Below are positions 37,087 through 44,916 of a stretch of 64,000 bases of DNA, one piece after another. The notes below the pieces were generated by a model. The model ran no database searches. It worked only from the letters and a program-made list of their open reading frames with translations, and was not told the origin of the DNA. Numbering within the stretch: the first letter of the stretch is position 1; every line of letters begins with the position of its first letter. The position numbers and the translations under genes were made by a program. Origin of the DNA: Pseudonocardia sp. ICBG1293 (lineage in GTDB: Bacteria; Actinomycetota; Actinomycetes; Mycobacteriales; Pseudonocardiaceae); contig NZ_JAHLEL010000044.1 in the NCBI RefSeq assembly GCF_020131355.1, positions 372,001-436,000 on the forward strand, read 5' to 3'.

Positions 37087-37191
37087 GACCCTTCCTTCCG
37101 GATCCCGGAGCGGCGGACAACCCGTGGGGAGCGGGCGGCCCCCTGGGGAGGAGCCGCGTCCGGTTCGTGACCGTTCCGTGATCTGCCGACG

Positions 37192-37219
37192 ACGCTAGCC
37201 GGACGGACCGGACGGACAA
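37192..37219 (-). promoter_or_regulatory. promoter for the M23 peptidase gene
   Basis: Minus strand TTGTCC (37214-37219) and TAGCGT (37192-37197), separated by 16 bases, about 105 bases before the GTG start. The spacer is a GGACGGACC direct repeat. Confidence 0.5.
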
Positions 37220-37578
37220 ACCCGATCGGGTGATCACGAGACCGGCGGGACGTTGCGGGCGGTGAGCGGGGAGCACCGGTCACTCGGCCCCGTCACCTGC
37301 CGTTCACCGTGCGGCCGGTCCGCTCCGTCCGCCGTGGACAGCGCTCTGAGCTGCCCGTTCTCCCTGCCGGTCCGCACAGCCGAGTGGTCGTGACCGGGAT
37401 CGGGGCGCACCGGACCGTCACCCGGGGTGAGGACGGGAGCACGGCGGCACCGCAACCGCTGCGCGGCGGACGCGGCCGGGCCGGGACCCGTTCGGCGCAC
37501 CTCGTCGTCGACACCGCGTGCACCCCCTCACCCGGTGCCCGAATTGCCGTCCCGGTGGCGCGCGGGTTGTCTGGACGG
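37220..37578. other. intergenic region
   Basis: About 360 bases between the M23 promoter and the SGNH hydrolase start with no supported gene. I looked for a ydaO-type (c-di-AMP) riboswitch, often found near cell-wall peptidases, and did not find its conserved blocks. Confidence 0.4.
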
Positions 37579-38388
37579 GTGCGCCGCTTCCTGGTCCCCC
37601 TGCTGACGTGCGCGTTACTGGTCGCCCTGGCGCCGGCGGCCCTCGCCGCGCCGGCACCGGCCGCCGCCCCCGTCCGCTACGTCGCGCTCGGCGACTCCTA
37701 CGCCGCGGGCGTCGGGGCCCGCCCGGACCCGGCCACCGGGGACTGCCGCCGGAGCGACGCCTCCTACCCGGCGCTGTGGGCGGCCCGCCACGCCCCGGCG
37801 TCGTTCGTGAGCGTCGCGTGCAGCGGCGCCACCAGCGGCGAGGTGATCGCCCGGCAGGTGCGCACCGTCTCCGCCGACACCACCCTGGTGACGATCACGG
37901 TCGGCGGCAACGACACCGGGTTCGGGCCGGTCCTGGCCGCCTGCAGCGTCGCGCGCGACGACGAGACCTGCCTGCGCGCCGTCCGGGGCGGGGAGCGCGC
38001 CGCCCGCTGGGTCGCCCCCGGCGGTCTGATCTCGACCATCGTCGGGGTCCGGCTGCAGGCACCCGACGCCACGATCCTCGTGCTGGGCTACCCGCGGCTG
38101 TTCGAGCCGGGCGCCGACTGCGATGTCCCCGGCGTCCCGAACGCGGTCCGCCGCGAGGCGCTCAACCGGGCCGCCGACACCCTCGACGCCGCCCTCGCCG
38201 ACGCGGCAGGCCGCTTCCGGGGCCGGTTCGTCGACGTCCGCGGCGCGTTCGCCGGGCACGGCATCTGCTCCGCCGACCCCTGGATCACTCCCCCGCCGGC
38301 AGCGGCGCCGGCCGTCTACCACCCGACGGGGCAGGGCTACCGGGACGGCTACCTCCCCGCGTTCGAGGCGGCCCTCCACCGGCCCTGA
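37579..38388 (+). CDS. secreted SGNH/GDSL hydrolase
   Basis: 269 residues from GTG 37579. Signal peptide: RRFLVPLLTCALLVALAPAALAAPAPA (cleavage likely after ALAA, about residue 25). Block I YVALGDSYAAGVGARP has the catalytic Ser; block II Gly is in SVACSGATS; block III ITVGGNDTGF supplies Asn; block V is AVYHPTGQGY with catalytic His and Asp/Pro in DPWITPP. Paired Cys at 55-85, 124-145 and 190-235 suggest the disulfides typical of the Streptomyces secreted lipase/esterase group. It hydrolyses lipid or ester substrates outside the cell. GDPD follows 110 bases later. Confidence 0.9.
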   Translation: MRRFLVPLLTCALLVALAPAALAAPAPAAAPVRYVALGDSYAAGVGARPDPATGDCRRSDASYPALWAARHAPASFVSVACSGATSGEVIARQVRTVSADTTLVTITVGGNDTGFGPVLAACSVARDDETCLRAVRGGERAARWVAPGGLISTIVGVRLQAPDATILVLGYPRLFEPGADCDVPGVPNAVRREALNRAADTLDAALADAAGRFRGRFVDVRGAFAGHGICSADPWITPPPAAAPAVYHPTGQGYRDGYLPAFEAALHRP

Positions 38389-38498
38389 CCCCCAGCTCCT
38401 CGTCCGCCCGCCCGCCGCAGGACACCCGCCCGACACCCTCCCGACCAGCCGCGCGACCATGGTCCCAGGCACCGCCCCCGATCCTGAGGACTCACCTC

Positions 38499-39323
38499 GT
38501 GCGACGCCTGCTCGGCACCCTCCTCGTCCCCGCCGCCCTCCTCGCGACGGCCACGACCGCCCTCGCCGACACCGACCGTCCCCGGCCCGGCCCGGAGGTC
38601 GTCGCGCACCGCGGCGCCTCCGCCGACGCCCCCGAGAACACCCTCGCCGCCGCCGACGGCGCACTGGCCCAGCGGGCCGACGCCGTCGAGGTCGACGTCC
38701 AGCGCACCGCCGACGGGCACCTCGTGCTCGTCCACGACGCCACCCTGGCCCGCACGACCGACGTCGAGCGGGTCTTCCCGGCCCGCGCCCTGGCGCCGGT
38801 CGGGTCGTTCACCCTGGCCGAGCTGCGCCGGCTCGACGCCGGGTCGTGGTTCTCCCCCGCCTTCGCCGGGGAGCGCATCCCGACCCTGGCGGAGTTCGGC
38901 GACCGGCTCGGCGGCCGCGCGGACCTGCTGATCGAGCTGAAGGACCCGGCGAGGTACCCCGGCGTGGAGAAGGAGGTCGGCTACGAGGTCGACGGCCGCC
39001 GGGACGTCGTGGTGCAGTCCTTCGACCACGACGCGATGCGGCGCTTCACCGAGGCCACCCCGGACGTCCCGGCCGGCTGGCTGTTCGACGGGCGGCCGAC
39101 CGCGGCGCAGCTCGACGACGCCGTCGCGCACGGGGTCACGCAGATCAACCCGTCGTTCCGGGACGTCGACAGCACCCTGGTCGCCGACGTCCGGGCACGC
39201 GGGATGCAGACCGGGGTCTACACGGTCAACGACCCCGACGACATGCGCCGGACCGCACGCACCGGGGTGGACCGGATCATCACCGACCGGCCCGCGGTGC
39301 TGCGGGAGGTACTGGGCGGCTGA
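38499..39323 (+). CDS. secreted glycerophosphodiester phosphodiesterase
   Basis: 274 residues from GTG 38499, with TGAGGA nine bases upstream. Signal peptide RRLLGTLLVPAALLATATTALADT (cleavage after about 24). GDPD TIM-barrel: VAHRGASADAPENTLAAADGAL (catalytic His/Arg), AVEVDVQRTADGHLVLVHDATLARTT (metal Glu/Asp and second His), IPTLAEFGDRL, LLIELKDP and VVVQSFDHDAMRRF, ending GVDRIITDRPAVL. It hydrolyses glycerophosphodiesters to glycerol-3-phosphate and an alcohol, working on phospholipid head groups. It fits with the secreted lipase-like enzyme just upstream. Confidence 0.9.
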   Translation: MRRLLGTLLVPAALLATATTALADTDRPRPGPEVVAHRGASADAPENTLAAADGALAQRADAVEVDVQRTADGHLVLVHDATLARTTDVERVFPARALAPVGSFTLAELRRLDAGSWFSPAFAGERIPTLAEFGDRLGGRADLLIELKDPARYPGVEKEVGYEVDGRRDVVVQSFDHDAMRRFTEATPDVPAGWLFDGRPTAAQLDDAVAHGVTQINPSFRDVDSTLVADVRARGMQTGVYTVNDPDDMRRTARTGVDRIITDRPAVLREVLGG

Positions 39324-39371
39324 CCCGGGCGCGCGGACCCACCGCCGACATCCACCTCACACCGCCCGCCC

Positions 39372-39377
39372 TAGACT
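39372..39377 (+). promoter_or_regulatory. -10 box TAGACT upstream of the lipoprotein gene
   Basis: TAGACT, six bases, then GTG 39384, which opens an eight-codon frame closed at 39410. This could be a leaderless micro-ORF in front of the lipoprotein gene at 39425, whose own start has GGAGG at its usual place. Confidence 0.35.
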
Positions 39378-39424
39378 CGCCCCGTGGCGCGGGCGATTCC
39401 CGGCCGCTGAGCGGAGGATCGGGG

Positions 39425-39892
39425 ATGACGGCTGTACGGCGGCCAGGACTGCTCCTCCCGGCGGTACTGGCGCTGCTCCTGACAGCGGGATGCGGGAGCT
39501 CCCTGGCGACCCAGCCGGGCTCGTCCCGCACGGTCACCACGACCGAGAGCCGCCCCTCCAGCCCGTTCTGCGACGCCGTCGAGGCCAGCCGCACCGCGAC
39601 CCAGCCGTTCAACGGGGTGGGCATCGGCCGCGCGATCCCCGACGTGGGCGAGGTGGCCGCGAACGTGCGGCAGGCGAACGAGCAGGTGACCTCGCTCGCC
39701 CCGCAGGAGATCCGCGCGGACTTCGAGCGGGTGGACGTGCTCGTCGAACGTCAGCTGGCCCTGCTGGAGGCCAACGGCGGGGACACCCTCGCCGTCGCCC
39801 GCGACCCGGGGATCGCCCAGGACCGGGCGGACCCGGAGTACCAGGCCGCCTCGCAGCGCATCCGGGACTACGTCCGGTCGACCTGCACCTGA
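39425..39892 (+). CDS. small putative lipoprotein
   Basis: 155 residues from ATG 39425 behind GGAGG. Signal peptide RRPGLLLPAVLALLLTAGC with lipobox LTAGC at residues 19-23, then a Ser/Thr-rich linker. The mature part has two distant Cys (near 49 and 154), likely a disulfide, and helical segments DVGEVAANVRQANEQV and IRADFERVDVLVERQLALLEA. I do not recognise a named family; small lipoproteins of this type are common in actinobacteria and some act in cell-wall sensing. Its last 25 bases overlap the convergent DUF1232 gene. Confidence 0.75.
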   Translation: MTAVRRPGLLLPAVLALLLTAGCGSSLATQPGSSRTVTTTESRPSSPFCDAVEASRTATQPFNGVGIGRAIPDVGEVAANVRQANEQVTSLAPQEIRADFERVDVLVERQLALLEANGGDTLAVARDPGIAQDRADPEYQAASQRIRDYVRSTCT

Positions 39893-40263
39893 CCGTCGAC
39901 GACGACCGGTGCGGTCCGCCGCCACCCCAGGTAGCGGTCGGCCTCGACCAGCAGCGCCCCACCGAGCCACATCGCGACGACCGCGTCGTCGCCCAGGCCG
40001 AAGACGGTCAGGAACGCCTCGGGCACCAGGTCCACCGGCGACACCAGATAGGCCAGTGCCATCAGGAACAGCGCGACCCGGCCCTTCCCGAGGTGCGGGT
40101 AGGTGCCGCGCCAGGCGTCGCCGGCCATGGCGGGCAGCGCTCGGAACCGCTCGACCGGCCCGGGCTCCCCGGGGCGGCCGCGACGGGTGAGGGCGCGGAA
40201 GAGTGTCGCGAACGCGGCCGTACGGCCGGCGCGGCGACCTGCGGTGGCACTCGCTGCAGCCAT
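39868..40263 (-). CDS. YkvA/DUF1232 family membrane protein
   Basis: 131 residues from ATG 40261-40263. The DUF1232 core ALFLMALAYLVSPVDLVPEAF is followed by FGLGDDAVVAMWLGGALLVEADRYL, two hydrophobic segments with the family's P-D pair. Function is unknown. It is convergent with the lipoprotein gene and 83 bases downstream of the CBS-domain gene on the same strand, so co-transcription with that gene is possible. Confidence 0.85.
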   Translation of the reverse strand: MAAASATAGRRAGRTAAFATLFRALTRRGRPGEPGPVERFRALPAMAGDAWRGTYPHLGKGRVALFLMALAYLVSPVDLVPEAFLTVFGLGDDAVVAMWLGGALLVEADRYLGWRRTAPVVVDGQVQVDRT

Positions 40264-40346
40264 GTCCGGTGCAACGTGCGGCGGGCCCCGGCCGTTCCCG
40301 GCGACGCGGTCACGTCACACCGGGAACCGCCGGGGCGGGCCCGTGG

Positions 40347-40790
40347 TCAGTGGGAGGCGAGGTAGATGTCGCGCAGCACCCCGGCCTCGGTGCTCATCTC
40401 GGCCAGCCGCTGCTTGACGACGTCGCCGATGCTGATCATCCCGACGAGCCGCCCGCCGTCGACGACGGGCAGGTGACGGTGGCGCCAGCGGTTCATCAGG
40501 CCCATGGCCTCGGCGAGCGAGTCCTCCGGCGCGCACGTCACGACGTGGCGGGACATGACGTCGGCGACGGTGAGGTCGAGCAGCCCCGCACCGTCGGTGG
40601 CGAGCCGGCGCACGATGTCGCGCTCGGAGACGATCCCGTCGACGCGTTCCCGACGGCCGTCGTCGGAGACGACGAGCGCGCCGATCGCCGGCGGACCGGC
40701 GAGGCGGGTCGCGGCCTCGGCGATGGTGTTCCACGACAACACGGTCTGCACCGTGTCGCCCTTGATCCGCAGGATGTCGGACACCTTCAT
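40347..40790 (-). CDS. two-CBS-domain protein
   Basis: 147 residues from ATG 40788-40790 with GGGAGAG upstream. Two CBS motifs: KVSDILRIKGDTVQTV to GIVSERDIVRRLA (residues 1-62) and TVADVMSRHVVTCAPEDSLAEAMGLMNRWRHRHLPVVD to GMISIGDVVKQRLAEM (73-128). It resembles the stand-alone CBS pairs (such as the hypoxic response protein group) that bind adenine nucleotides and act as energy sensors. It is divergent from a MarR regulator, and their shared 119-base gap holds a palindromic operator. Confidence 0.88.
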   Translation of the reverse strand: MKVSDILRIKGDTVQTVLSWNTIAEAATRLAGPPAIGALVVSDDGRRERVDGIVSERDIVRRLATDGAGLLDLTVADVMSRHVVTCAPEDSLAEAMGLMNRWRHRHLPVVDGGRLVGMISIGDVVKQRLAEMSTEAGVLRDIYLASH

Positions 40791-40823
40791 GGAACTCTCC
40801 CTTCGACGGCCCTATTGTTGCGC

Positions 40824-40842
40824 TTGCGCAGTAGTTGTGCAA
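40824..40842. promoter_or_regulatory. palindromic operator between CBS and MarR genes
   Basis: TTGCGCA (40824-40830), five bases, TGTGCAA (40836-40842): inverted repeat with one mismatch in an AT-rich island between divergent genes. Size and position fit a MarR site that controls both genes. Confidence 0.5.
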
Positions 40843-40909
40843 TGGCAAAGATTGATCGACGCAACGGTCAGGCGGGGGTAAAGCCCCCTGGTGCGGGAGG
40901 TGGACGGGG

Positions 40910-41374
40910 ATGGGCGGGACGGACGGGCGAGACCGGGATCACCCGGACGGCGCCACGGTCGAGGCGGGCCTGGCCCTGGCGCGCGCGTTCACCGGCATCA
41001 GCGTGCGCGCGGTCGCCGCGGCCGGGGACCTCGTGACCGTGCCCCAGCTGCGGGTGCTGCTGCTGATCGCCGACGCGGGACGCACCAACGTCGCCGCGGT
41101 CGGCCGCGAGCTCGACGTGCACCCCTCGAACGCCACCCGGGTCCTGGTCCGGCTCGGACGGGCCGGCCTGGTCGACCGCAGGCCCGACCCGGAGGACCGG
41201 CGACACCTGATCGTCGAGCTCACCCCGGCCGGACGGGAGCTGATCCGCGACGTCGACGCCCACCGGCGCGCCGCCGTCGCCGAGCTGCTGGCCCGGGTCC
41301 CCGCCGGGCGACGGGCCGGAGCGGCCGAGCTGCTGGCGGCGCTGGCCGACGCGGCGACCGCCCCGACGATCTAG
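40910..41374 (+). CDS. MarR family transcriptional regulator
   Basis: 154 residues from ATG 40910. wHTH: VPQLRVLLLIADAGRTNVAAVGREL, recognition helix HPSNATRVLVRLGRAGLV, wing DRRPDPEDRRHLIVELTPAG. Flanking helices GLALARAFTGISVRAVAAAG and the C-terminal AELLARVPAGRRAGAAELLAAL form the dimer. No ligand clues. Divergent from the CBS-domain gene, with a palindrome between. The stop codon TAG (41372-41374) is also the start of the -10 box for the following NADAR gene. Confidence 0.9.
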   Translation: MGGTDGRDRDHPDGATVEAGLALARAFTGISVRAVAAAGDLVTVPQLRVLLLIADAGRTNVAAVGRELDVHPSNATRVLVRLGRAGLVDRRPDPEDRRHLIVELTPAGRELIRDVDAHRRAAVAELLARVPAGRRAGAAELLAALADAATAPTI

Positions 41375-41377
41375 CAT
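41372..41377 (+). promoter_or_regulatory. -10 box TAGCAT, leaderless start of the NADAR gene
   Basis: TAGCAT is followed by seven bases and GTG 41385. The box shares its TAG with the stop codon of the MarR gene, so the NADAR gene can have its own promoter despite the ten-base gap. Confidence 0.5.
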
Positions 41378-41384
41378 CCTCGGC

Positions 41385-41939
41385 GTGAGCGAGGGCGCCC
41401 CGACCGACGTCGCATCCCTGCGGGCCGCCGTGGCGGCGGGCGCGGACCCGCGGTTCGTCCCGTTCTGGGGCTCCGAGCCCGAACCGGGCGACGTGCACGT
41501 CCTGAGCCAGTGGTTCCCGTCGCCGTTCGTCGTCGACGGGGTCCGCTACGCCACCGCCGAGCACTGGATGATGGCCGCCAAGGCCCGCGTCTTCGGCGAT
41601 GACGAGGCACTCGCGCGGGTCCTGTCCGACGACGACCCGGACACCGCCAAGCGCGCCGGACGCGACGTGCGCGGCTTCGACTCCGCGGTGTGGTCCGCAC
41701 GCCGGGTCGAGGTCGTCGTCCAGGGCAACGACGCCAAGTTCCGGTCCGCCGAGCGGCTCACCGCCGCCCTGCTGGGCACCGGTGACGCGGTCCTCGTCGA
41801 GGCCTCCCCCGTCGACCGCATCTGGGGCGTCGGCCTCGCCGCCGACCATCCCGACCTCGGTGCGCCGCAGCGCTGGCCCGGGCGGAACCTGCTCGGCTTC
41901 GCCCTGATGCGGGTGCGCGCCGGGCTCGGAGGCGGCTGA
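41385..41939 (+). CDS. NADAR family protein (YbiA-like N-glycosidase)
   Basis: 184 residues from GTG 41385. Hallmarks: FVPFWGSEPEPGD, LSQWFPSPFVVDGVRYATAEHWMMAAKARVFGD, KRAGRDVRGFDSAVWSARR, GNDAKFRSAERLTAALLGTGDAVLVEASPVDRIWGVGLAADHPD and GRNLLGFALMRVR. NADAR proteins are tied to NAD/ADP-ribose chemistry; YbiA-type members hydrolyse riboflavin-pathway intermediates, and others reverse ADP-ribosylation of DNA. The conserved Glu in AEHWMM and the Trp-Gly (IWGVG) are present. No toxin or NAD enzyme adjoins it, so a housekeeping role is likely. Confidence 0.9.
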   Translation: MSEGAPTDVASLRAAVAAGADPRFVPFWGSEPEPGDVHVLSQWFPSPFVVDGVRYATAEHWMMAAKARVFGDDEALARVLSDDDPDTAKRAGRDVRGFDSAVWSARRVEVVVQGNDAKFRSAERLTAALLGTGDAVLVEASPVDRIWGVGLAADHPDLGAPQRWPGRNLLGFALMRVRAGLGGG

Positions 41940-41960
41940 CCCCGGCCGACCGGCCCCGGG

Positions 41961-42314
41961 TCAGGTCGCCCCGGGGAACGGGGAGCGGCGGGGACGGCGG
42001 ACCCGGCGCACCACCAGCGCCGCACCCACCCCGGTCGCGACGGCACCGCCCACGTAGGGCACGGCCGCCCGGGCGATCTCCCCCGCCCGGCCGACGAGCG
42101 CCGCACGACGGGCGGCCAGGCCCGCACCGAGCCGGTCCAGGCTGGCCCGCAGCTCACGTGCCGCCTCGACGACCCGGTCGTCGCGCCCGTCGGACCGGGC
42201 CGAGAGCCGGTCGCGCAGCTGCGCGGCGGAGACCTCGCTCAGGTCCAGTTCCTGCGCCGTGTCCTCCGGCGCCCCGCCGGCCGGGCCGGTGCCCGCTGCA
42301 TCGTGACGCCCCAC
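41961..42314 (-). CDS. hypothetical small membrane protein
   Basis: 117 residues from GTG 42312-42314 with GGAGGGGGA upstream. An Asp/Ala-rich N-terminus, a helical region with ELDLSEVSAAQLRDRLSAR and VVEAARELRASLDRLGAGL, and one membrane-like segment VPYVGGAVATGVGAALVVRR near the basic end. The pattern recalls the actinobacterial DUF3618/DUF4235-like group, but I cannot place it. It is convergent with the NADAR gene and divergent from padR. Confidence 0.6.
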   Translation of the reverse strand: MGRHDAAGTGPAGGAPEDTAQELDLSEVSAAQLRDRLSARSDGRDDRVVEAARELRASLDRLGAGLAARRAALVGRAGEIARAAVPYVGGAVATGVGAALVVRRVRRPRRSPFPGAT

Positions 42315-42422
42315 GACTCCCCCTCCGTCCGGCGGACCGCCCGCCGGGACAGTGAACCCGCCGCGGGCCGTAGCGCGCACCCCAGGACGTTTTCGACAGA
42401 TCACCGTTGCGTCGAAGAGCAG

Positions 42423-42438
42423 TCGCGATATATCGTGA
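42423..42438. promoter_or_regulatory. palindrome upstream of padR, candidate PadR operator
   Basis: TCGCGATA/TATCGTGA (7 of 8 positions symmetric), an AT-rich island in GC-rich surroundings, 50 bases before the PadR start. The core CGATATATCG is like many PadR autoregulation sites. Confidence 0.55.
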
Positions 42439-42494
42439 TGGCACACGAGCCGATCGAAGAGGGAGGCTCACGACGAGAGGACGACGCGTCATGA
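42438..42494 (+). CDS. possible 18-residue leader ORF overlapping the padR start
   Basis: ATG 42438 opens the frame M-A-H-E-P-I-E-E-G-G and closes with TGA at 42492-42494, which overlaps the padR ATG (ATGA). It begins at the end of the operator. If transcription starts just upstream, it may couple translation to padR. No ribosome site is visible for it; it may be chance. Confidence 0.3.
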   Translation: MAHEPIEEGGSRREDDAS

Positions 42495-43327
42495 CCACGC
42501 GCGACATGTTCCGGAGCCCGTTCGGGCCCCGTACCCAGCGATACCCCCGGGGCCGCCGCGGCGCCGGGTTCCCCTGCGGCCCGGAGGAGGCAGCCATGCA
42601 CGACACCCCCGATGTCCACGGCGACGACCGTGACGATCCCCGTGACGATCCCCGCAGCGAGGGCGGCCACCGCCGCGGTCGCTCCCACCGCCGTGGACGC
42701 GGCCCCGGCGGACGGGGCTTCGGTCCCGGCCGCGGGTTCGGCCCCGGCGGACCGTTCGGCCCCGGCGGACCGTTCGGCCCCGGCGGCCCCTTCGGTCCCG
42801 GCGGGTTCGGCCCGGGAGGGTTCGGTCCCGGCGGCTTCGGTCCCGGGGGGCCCGGCCCCGGCGGACGGCGCGGCAGGCGTGCCCGCGGCGACGTCCGCAC
42901 GGCGGTGCTGGCGGTCGTCGCCGACGGCCCGCGGCACGGCTACGAGATCATCCAGGAGATCACCGGCCGCTCCGGCGGTCAGTGGAAGCCGAGCCCGGGC
43001 TCGGTGTACCCGATGCTGTCCCAGCTGGAGGACGAGGGTCTGGTCCGCTCCGAGCAGACCGAGGGCCGGCGCGTCGTGCACCTGACCGACGAGGGCACCC
43101 GGCACGTCGAGGAGCACCGCGCCGAGCTGGACGCGGTGTGGGCGCCGTTCGCCGAGGACGCCGAGGAGGCCGGGTCGGACCCGGCGACCGGTCTGGGCAC
43201 CGAGCTCGGCCGGCTCGCGGCCGCCGCACGGCAGGTCGCCGAGGCCGGCTCCGAGGCGCAGGTCGCCTCGGCGACCGAGACCCTGACCGAGGCCCGCAAG
43301 GCCCTGTACCGGCTGCTCGCCGAGTGA
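42491..43327 (+). CDS. PadR family regulator with long Gly/Phe/Pro-rich N-terminal region
   Basis: 278 residues from ATG 42491 (GAGAGG ten bases upstream; ATG 42596 is an alternative). Residues about 50-135 are disordered: acidic, then Arg-rich (GHRRGRSHRRGRG), then about nine GFGPGG/PFGPGG repeats. The PadR winged helix follows (RGDVRTAVLAVVADGPRHGYEIIQEITGRSGGQWKPSPGSVYPMLSQLEDEGLVRSEQ-type block, about 138-205) with a C-terminal dimerisation helix ending LTEARKALYRLLAE. PadR proteins usually repress an adjacent efflux gene; here the next gene, an MFS transporter, is convergent. Confidence 0.88.
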   Translation: MTTRDMFRSPFGPRTQRYPRGRRGAGFPCGPEEAAMHDTPDVHGDDRDDPRDDPRSEGGHRRGRSHRRGRGPGGRGFGPGRGFGPGGPFGPGGPFGPGGPFGPGGFGPGGFGPGGFGPGGPGPGGRRGRRARGDVRTAVLAVVADGPRHGYEIIQEITGRSGGQWKPSPGSVYPMLSQLEDEGLVRSEQTEGRRVVHLTDEGTRHVEEHRAELDAVWAPFAEDAEEAGSDPATGLGTELGRLAAAARQVAEAGSEAQVASATETLTEARKALYRLLAE

Positions 43328-43433
43328 GGCTCGCCGAACGAGCAGACCACACCGCGTGAGGCCCGCCGCACGAGCGGATCGCACCCGCGCGGTGTGGCGG
43401 ACGGGCGGAGCACGCCGGGTGCGGTGTGCGGGG

Positions 43434-43464
43434 CGGGGGCGGGACCGGACGGGTCCCGCCCCCG
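43434..43464 (-). terminator. hairpin terminator after the MFS gene
   Basis: Perfect 13-base arms CGGGGGCGGGACC (43434-43446) and GGTCCCGCCCCCG (43452-43464) with a five-base loop, seven bases past the minus-strand stop at 43472. It lies between convergent padR and MFS genes and may serve both. Confidence 0.75.
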
Positions 43465-43471
43465 TCGTCGT

Positions 43472-44770
43472 CTACCCGGTCCGCCCGCGTCGCCGGTTGC
43501 GGCGCAGCGCCTCGCGCAGCGGCGGGACGACGGTGCCCTCGGCGGCCATCACCCGCCGGGCCTTGCGCCGGGCCAGGACGACCGCCACCGCGGTCAGCGC
43601 CCAGATCGGGAACTGCACGAGCCAGGCGAGGCGGAACGCCTCGGGGGTGTAGCCGCCGGACACGCCGAGCACGAGACCGACCAGCAGCGTGGTGGTGAGC
43701 GACGCGGTGAACCCGCCGACGTTGACGATCCCGACGGCCGTGCCGCGCCGGTGCGCGGGGTTGAAGGTGCGGGCGTAGTCGAACCCGACGGCGGAGCAGG
43801 GCCCGTTCGCGGCGAGCACGACGACGAGCAGGACGAGCAGCCACAGCGGGGCGGGCGGCGGGACGAGCAGCACGACCGTCCACACCAGTGCGGTCGCGGC
43901 GATGACCGAGAGCACGAGCCAGGACCGGCGCAGCGGGTGGCGGGCGGTGAACTCACCGAACACCGGTCCGACGACGGCCCCGGCGAGGACGAGCACGGTC
44001 AGCATCGCCGACGCGCCGGTGGGGCTCATCCCCTGTCCGGCGACGAGGTAGGGCACACCCCAGAGCAGCGCGAACACCAGGCCGGAGAACTGGGTGCCCG
44101 CGTGCGACCAGAGCCCGAGCCGGGTGCCCGGGTGCGCCCAGGCGTCCCGGAGCCCGTCGACGACCTCGCGGGGGCTGCTCGCCGGCGCCGGGGCCGGGCT
44201 GCCGGGTGGCCGGTCGCGGAACACGGCGAGCACCGCGACCGCGGCGACGACCCCGATCGCGGCGGCGGACAGGAACGCGGTGGTCCAGCCGTAGGCGTGC
44301 AGGACCGTGGCGAGCGGGATCGCGGACAGCACCTGTCCGAACTGGCCGAGCAGCGCGGTGACCTGCGTCATCAGCGGTACCCGGCGCGGGGCGAACCAGG
44401 TGGACAGCACCGACAGCACCGAGATGAACGTCAGGGCGTCGCCGACGCCGACGAGCACCCGGGCCGCGACGGCCAGCGGCAGCGAGGTGGCGAGTGCGAC
44501 GAGGACCTGCGCCGCGGTCATGGTGACGGCACCGGCGAGCACCATGGTGCGGGCGCCGAACCGGTCGAGCAGCAGCCCGACGGGGACCTGGAGGGCGGCG
44601 TAGACGAGCAGTTGCAGGACGAGGAACCCGGCGAGCACGGTCGGGGACGCGTCGAACCGGTCGGCCGCCTCCAGCCCGGAGACGCCGAACGAGCTGCGTT
44701 GCAGGACCGCGACGACGTAGGCGAACAGACCGGCGGACCAGACGACGTAAGCGCGACGTGACGTGTGCAT
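43472..44770 (-). CDS. MFS transporter
   Basis: 432 residues from ATG 44768-44770; the frame is open 20 codons upstream but this Met fits the family. Twelve membrane segments. The loop 2-3 motif is VPVGLLLDRFGARTMVLAG (G-x-L-x-D-R-x-G-R-like), and RVLVGVGDALTFISVLSVLSTWF marks segment 4, as in the nitrate/oxalate-antiporter or phthalate-permease-like groups. Substrate unknown. The C-terminal loop is basic (ARRKARRV, LRRNRRRGRTG). It is divergent from the PAC2 gene. Confidence 0.88.
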   Translation of the reverse strand: MHTSRRAYVVWSAGLFAYVVAVLQRSSFGVSGLEAADRFDASPTVLAGFLVLQLLVYAALQVPVGLLLDRFGARTMVLAGAVTMTAAQVLVALATSLPLAVAARVLVGVGDALTFISVLSVLSTWFAPRRVPLMTQVTALLGQFGQVLSAIPLATVLHAYGWTTAFLSAAAIGVVAAVAVLAVFRDRPPGSPAPAPASSPREVVDGLRDAWAHPGTRLGLWSHAGTQFSGLVFALLWGVPYLVAGQGMSPTGASAMLTVLVLAGAVVGPVFGEFTARHPLRRSWLVLSVIAATALVWTVVLLVPPPAPLWLLVLLVVVLAANGPCSAVGFDYARTFNPAHRRGTAVGIVNVGGFTASLTTTLLVGLVLGVSGGYTPEAFRLAWLVQFPIWALTAVAVVLARRKARRVMAAEGTVVPPLREALRRNRRRGRTG

Positions 44771-44879
44771 GACGAACGACCATTCTGGTCCACCCCGGAC
44801 CCGCGGAGGGCCCCGGTGGGACCGTGTCACACGACGCGGCGGTCACACCGCGGCCGGGCAGGCCGTGGGGGCCTCCGGA

Positions 44880-44885
44880 TAGGGT
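44880..44885 (+). promoter_or_regulatory. -10 box TAGGGT for the PAC2 gene
   Basis: TAGGGT lies 31 bases before GTG 44917, leaving room for a short leader with the ribosome site GGAGG (44906-44910). Confidence 0.45.
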
Positions 44886-44916
44886 CGCGGTGCACGCCAC
44901 GACTCGGAGGACGCCG

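Noticed and set aside
37087..37400. ydaO-type c-di-AMP riboswitch upstream of the M23 peptidase
   Set aside because: Such switches often precede cell-wall hydrolase genes, but the conserved blocks are not present; only an ordinary promoter and a GC-rich leader are seen.
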